Source: Gemmatimonadaceae bacterium (lineage in GTDB: Bacteria > Gemmatimonadota > Gemmatimonadetes > Gemmatimonadales > Gemmatimonadaceae). Taken from it: 64,000 nt of DNA. This document shows positions 58,973 through 64,000 of the stretch, piece by piece; the first letter of the stretch is position 1; each line of letters opens with the position of its first letter. The stretch spans positions 51,837 through 115,836 of the forward strand of contig DATNEW010000044.1 of assembly GCA_035606695.1 (NCBI GenBank), in the 5' to 3' direction. Below the pieces are notes generated by a model that made no database searches, was not told the DNA's origin, and saw only the letters and a program-made list of their open reading frames with translations. The translations under genes were made by a program, and so were the position numbers.

Positions 58973-59564
58973 CCTTGAGGGTGGCCGCGACGTCCTTACC
59001 GAGCTCCGTGTAGGCATCCGCCGAGAGCACGTTGAAGCGCATCATCCGGCTGGCGATGCGACCATCGGGACCGATGATGAACACGTTTCTCGTATCGCCT
59101 CGATCGCTGTCGGCCGAACCGTACTGCTTCGCGACGGTCTGGTCCGGATCGCTGACGAACAAATTCGGAAAGCCCGATTCATGCGCCCAGTTGGCGAGCG
59201 CGGTATCGGGGTCCATGCTGATGCCGATCACGACGACTTTCTTGCCGGCATTGAAGAGCGTGGCGTACTGATCACGGTACGCCTCCATTTGAATCGTTCA
59301 CCCTTTGGTTCGCGCTTTCGGAAAGAAGGCCAGTACGACGGTCTGGCCGCGAAAGTCGGACAGGTGCACGGGCGTTTTGAGGAGCCCGTACCGGGTGGCG
59401 CCAGCCAGCGAGAAATCCGCAGCCATGGCGCCGGCGTCGGGCGCGAACGCGGCCGAGCCTGCTTTGGGGGGTTGAGTCGCCGGTGTCTGCGCCGCCGCGA
59501 CGGCCGAGCCCGCAAGGCCAACGACGGCGGCGAATTGAACGGCGCGCGATGGAATGAAACGCAT
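58935..59564 (-). CDS. Peroxiredoxin-like protein, probable selenoprotein (in-frame TGA at codon 89)
   Basis: One frame of 210 codons with a single internal TGA (59300-59298). The part before reads MRFIPSRAVQFAAVVGLAGS (signal peptide) to TVVLAFFPKARTKG; the part after reads TIQMEAYRDQYATLFNAGKK and VVVIGISMDPDTALANWAHE. Peroxiredoxins have F(Y/F)P..T.GCT exactly here, so the TGA takes the place of the peroxidatic cysteine, in a TxxU arrangement. A hairpin GGCGTAC/GTACGCC lies 14 bases after the TGA, where a bacterial SECIS belongs. The reading frame, signal peptide and catalytic core are otherwise intact. Without selenocysteine machinery it would be a gene broken by one nonsense change; no sel genes are in this window. 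Reduces peroxides, probably in the periplasm. Confidence 0.75.
59262..59300 (-). promoter_or_regulatory. Candidate bacterial SECIS hairpin with its UGA
   Basis: UGA at 59300-59298, 14 bases, then stem GGCGTAC (59283-59277), loop CGTGATCA, GTACGCC (59268-59262). Perfect 7-pair stem with G as the second loop base, at the distance expected for SelB recognition. Confidence 0.55.
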
Positions 59565-59803
59565 CGGGCCTGCCTTTGGTGAGAGTGGCGTAGAACTGCG
59601 CGCAAAATGGCGGTACCGGACATGTGACGCAATGACTCGTCCCGCGCACACGGAAACCTGAGAAAATCCTCGAATGTGGACACGCGGTGTCACCAGCATA
59701 GACGGTGCGCGGCGGCAACCACGCGAATTGGCGCTTAAGAGAGGGAATGGCGCGTGCCTTTTACCCTGGCGTCACCCACGACCACCCCCAGCAGGAGCTT
59801 GTG

Positions 59804-60307
59804 ATGCGTGCTACCAAGTTGATGGTTCTCATTCCGATCGCGGTGATCGCGGCATGCGGGCGGAACAGCTCGCCGGCCGTCGACGACGCGCTCAAGAACG
59901 ATCTCGCGTTGGCATCACAGGCTCAGGCGTACAACCCGCAGCAGTTCGTGTCGCCGACCGAGGCGGGCTTCGCCGCGCAGCCGCAAATGGCCCCGCGACA
60001 GCTGCAAACCGTTGCGCGCCAGCCTGTCCGTCGCGCTCCGGTTCGACGGACGTCTTCGGTAAGCCGTTCGTCGGGCAGCTCGGCAGGCTCGAGCGGTGGC
60101 TACTATCCGGCGCCTGCGCCGCGTACCACGGTCGAGAAGCACACGCAGCGCGATGCCGCGATCGGCGCCGCGGCCGGCGCGGTGATCGGTGCGACGGCGA
60201 GCCGTGACAAGATCAAGGGCGGGCTCATTGGCGCGGCAGCCGGCGCCATTCTGGGCGGGGTGCTTGGCAACAACGTCGACGTTCAGAGAAAGACGACGCC
60301 GTTCTAA
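59804..60307 (+). CDS. Glycine-zipper lipoprotein
   Basis: 167 residues from ATG 59804 (CAGGAG before it). Lipobox in MVLIPIAVIAACGRN. A low-complexity Gln/Arg/Ser middle (VARQPVRRAPVRRTSSVSRS, SGSSAGSSGGYYPAPAP) leads to a C-terminal glycine zipper: AAIGAAAGAVIGATASRDKI and GGLIGAAAGAILGGVLGNN, as in SlyB/YMGG-type outer-membrane-associated proteins. Divergent from the peroxiredoxin gene. Envelope function, otherwise unknown. Confidence 0.8.
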   Translation: MRATKLMVLIPIAVIAACGRNSSPAVDDALKNDLALASQAQAYNPQQFVSPTEAGFAAQPQMAPRQLQTVARQPVRRAPVRRTSSVSRSSGSSAGSSGGYYPAPAPRTTVEKHTQRDAAIGAAAGAVIGATASRDKIKGGLIGAAAGAILGGVLGNNVDVQRKTTPF

Positions 60308-60333
60308 GCCATTTCAGCCGTTCGGCGATAATT

Positions 60334-60377
60334 TGTTGGGCGAGCAGGCCTCCTCCGGATTCTCCTCTCGCCCAACA
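60334..60377. repeat. Inverted repeat before the small ORF
   Basis: TGTTGGGCGAG (60334-60344) / CTCGCCCAACA (60367-60377), 11 pairs around a 22-base loop. The right arm touches the ATG of the following ORF; it may end the zipper-lipoprotein transcript. Confidence 0.6.
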
Positions 60378-60763
60378 TGGATCAAGCCGCCCTCGATCAG
60401 GTTCTCGACAAGCTCGCGCGCGACGTCGAGTCGTCGATCCACGCGTTCTATCGCGGAGACGTGCGACAGAACACGCAGCGTGTGAAGACGGACACCTTCG
60501 TTCGTGAAGCCAGACAATCATTGCTCGGACTGCTGTCCGCGCCGGGTGCCACCGGCGCCGACGCGGGCGCCTCGAGCTCCGCCGGCGCACTGTCGGCTGA
60601 CGAGATCACGGCCGCCATGCGTTGCGTGATGGCGTGGCAGCCAATGGGTCCGCCCAGCGCGGCGAGTCCCGCGTCGCGTTGCGTGCCGGGAGCGAAAGAG
60701 ATGTTGCCAACGTGGGGAGAGCGAGAGAAAGCGCGAGCGGGACTCAAGCGCGCCGCGGGTTGA
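60377..60763 (+). CDS. Hypothetical small protein
   Basis: 128 residues. The N-terminal half looks like a real helical protein (MDQAALDQVLDKLARDVESS, then DVRQNTQRVKTDTFVREARQ); the second half is Ala/Ser/Pro-rich and less convincing. No recognisable domain. No good ribosome site, and the ATG lies in the arm of an inverted repeat. A frame on the other strand across this region is only the shadow of the DUF1003 gene. Confidence 0.4.
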   Translation: MDQAALDQVLDKLARDVESSIHAFYRGDVRQNTQRVKTDTFVREARQSLLGLLSAPGATGADAGASSSAGALSADEITAAMRCVMAWQPMGPPSAASPASRCVPGAKEMLPTWGEREKARAGLKRAAG

Positions 60764-60804
60764 AATAGGCTGAGGCGGGCACGGGAATCGCATTTTTGCC
60801 CCGT

Positions 60805-61431
60805 GTGAAAGATGCCGAGCTCCCTCCGCCGCCCGCTCCACTGGTTGATGAACAACCGGATCGCCGGCGGCGACGCCTGCTCGCCAACCGCGCGTTCGGC
60901 GCGCTCAAGGCGCAACACAATGCCGAACGGTCGCTGATCGAAAGCGTTGCCGACGAGTTGAACGAGGCGGCGGCCTCGACGCCGTATCTCGTCGTGCACG
61001 GCTTGTGGTTCGCCGTGTGGATTCCATGGAACCTGGGCTGGTTCGGTCTGCCCGAGTTCGATCCCTACCCGTTCGGCCTGCTCACGATGATCGTCTCGCT
61101 CGAGGCGATTTTTCTCTCGATCTTCGTGCTGATGGCGCAGAAGCGTGAGTCCGCGATCGCGGAGTTGCGCGAGGAGCTGGCGCTGCAGGTGAGCCTGCGA
61201 ATGGAAGAGGAGCTGACGAAGACGCTGCAACTCGTCGCCGGTCTGTACACGCGGCTCGGACATCGTGTCGCGGAAGATCCGGAGTTGAGCGACATGATGC
61301 AGCCGCTCGATGTCGTGGGGTTGGAGCGCGCGTTGGCGAATCAGATCGCGGAGGCGGCCGCAGCGCGGAGAGCAGGGCGGCGGCATTCAAAACGCCGCGC
61401 GGAAGCGGACGGACAGATATCGCCGCGTTGA
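60805..61431 (+). CDS. DUF1003 membrane protein
   Basis: 208 residues from GTG 60805 (TTG 60796 in frame is the alternative). DUF1003 family: Arg-rich cytoplasmic start, NRAFGALKAQHNAERSLIES, then two membrane helices (YLVVHGLWFAVWIPWNLGWF and LLTMIVSLEAIFLSIFVLMA) joined by the conserved GLPEFDPYPF loop, then QKRESAIAELREELALQVSL and a long charged C-terminal helix. Function of the family is unknown; inner-membrane location is clear. Confidence 0.88.
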   Translation: MKDAELPPPPAPLVDEQPDRRRRRLLANRAFGALKAQHNAERSLIESVADELNEAAASTPYLVVHGLWFAVWIPWNLGWFGLPEFDPYPFGLLTMIVSLEAIFLSIFVLMAQKRESAIAELREELALQVSLRMEEELTKTLQLVAGLYTRLGHRVAEDPELSDMMQPLDVVGLERALANQIAEAAAARRAGRRHSKRRAEADGQISPR

Positions 61432-61457
61432 GGCATCTCTCCCCAAAAGCAAATAAT

Positions 61458-61574
61458 CACGGAATTGTGAACGGCGACATTCACGGATCGGCACGGAGAC
61501 AGCGGAACCGCAGTTGACTGCCGTTACCGCTGTCTCCGTGCCTGTCCGAGGTCGTCGCCGTTCACAATTCCGTG
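61458..61574. repeat. Large intergenic palindrome, family C, copy 2
   Basis: Outer arms CACGGAATTGTGAACGGCGA / TCGCCGTTCACAATTCCGTG (perfect 20+ pairs), inner arms GGCACGGAGACAGCGG / CCGCTGTCTCCGTGCC with centre AACCGCAGTTGACTGCCGTTA. It lies between the convergent DUF1003 and aconitase genes and can fold into one long hairpin. Shares inner arms and centre with 29965-30181. Confidence 0.9.
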
Positions 61575-61602
61575 GTCGCCTTTTTTATGGGTGCGGAGCT
61601 AT

Positions 61603-64000
<2,398 letters not shown>

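Noticed and set aside
59288..59300. Frameshift as explanation of the split peroxiredoxin
   Set aside because: Both halves are in the same frame; only one codon (TGA) separates them, so no shift is needed.
60448..61386. 312-codon minus-strand frame
   Set aside because: Antisense to the DUF1003 gene, whose membrane helices and conserved loop are clear.

Overview
The window is a high-GC bacterial chromosome segment with a didermal (Gram-negative type) envelope: OmpA-like protein, many lipoproteins with lipobox signals, outer-membrane beta-barrel candidates, a MacA-type adaptor and a methyl-accepting chemotaxis protein. The gene mix (clusters of secreted amidohydrolases, MacAB-type ATPases, lipoproteins of unknown function, large intergenic palindromes, many TTG/GTG starts) fits Gemmatimonadota best, but that is an inference from gene content. 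There is no rRNA or other decisive marker in the window.

Layout. 1-2.4 kb: start of a threonine dehydratase, tRNA-Ala(CGC), a lipoprotein and tRNA-Gln(CTG). 2.6-7.2 kb: an accessory island directly behind tRNA-Gln with visibly lower-GC codon use. It holds DUF262, HEPN, Dcm and Vsr as four genes joined by 4-base overlaps, then a decayed second DUF262 gene. 7.2-15.5 kb: housekeeping and small unknown genes (DinB-like, membrane spermidine-synthase-like, MGMT, methyltransferase, Tat-exported aminotransferase, NHL propeller, SnoaL-like lipoprotein). 15.5-20.2 kb: three tandem secreted amidohydrolases, two of them without the HxH metal motif. 20.5-23.6 kb: OmpA, CHRD lipoprotein, L,D-transpeptidase. 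23.8-27 kb: three paralogous barrel proteins, each behind the same three-hairpin 5' leader. 27-33 kb: histidine kinase, NtrC-type regulator, two MacB-type ATPases and an adaptor. 33.5-40 kb: CapA, NlpC/P60, queE-queC, a gamma-synthase/lyase and an M28 peptidase. 40-46 kb: a coupled binding protein/chemoreceptor operon, an epimerase-like protein, DCC1 and OsmC. 46-49.4 kb: three paralogous lipoproteins, each with an identical FliA-like promoter. 49.5-55.4 kb: a 1567-residue TPR/HD-GYP/GGDEF/ATPase/TPR protein followed by a GAFTGA-less AAA regulator. 55.5-64 kb: aguA, aguB, glycerate kinase, a probable selenocysteine peroxiredoxin, a glycine-zipper lipoprotein, a DUF1003 membrane protein and aconitase (incomplete).

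The most unusual signals are: (i) an in-frame TGA exactly at the peroxidatic cysteine of a peroxiredoxin, with a SECIS-like hairpin just downstream; (ii) the giant protein that combines cyclic-di-GMP synthesis and degradation modules with a STAND-like ATPase; (iii) the conserved leader RNA of the barrel paralogs; (iv) the FliA-like promoter set of the lipoprotein paralogs; (v) the coupled DUF262-HEPN-Dcm-Vsr cassette; (vi) several families of large intergenic palindromes, one of which runs in frame into an amidohydrolase gene.
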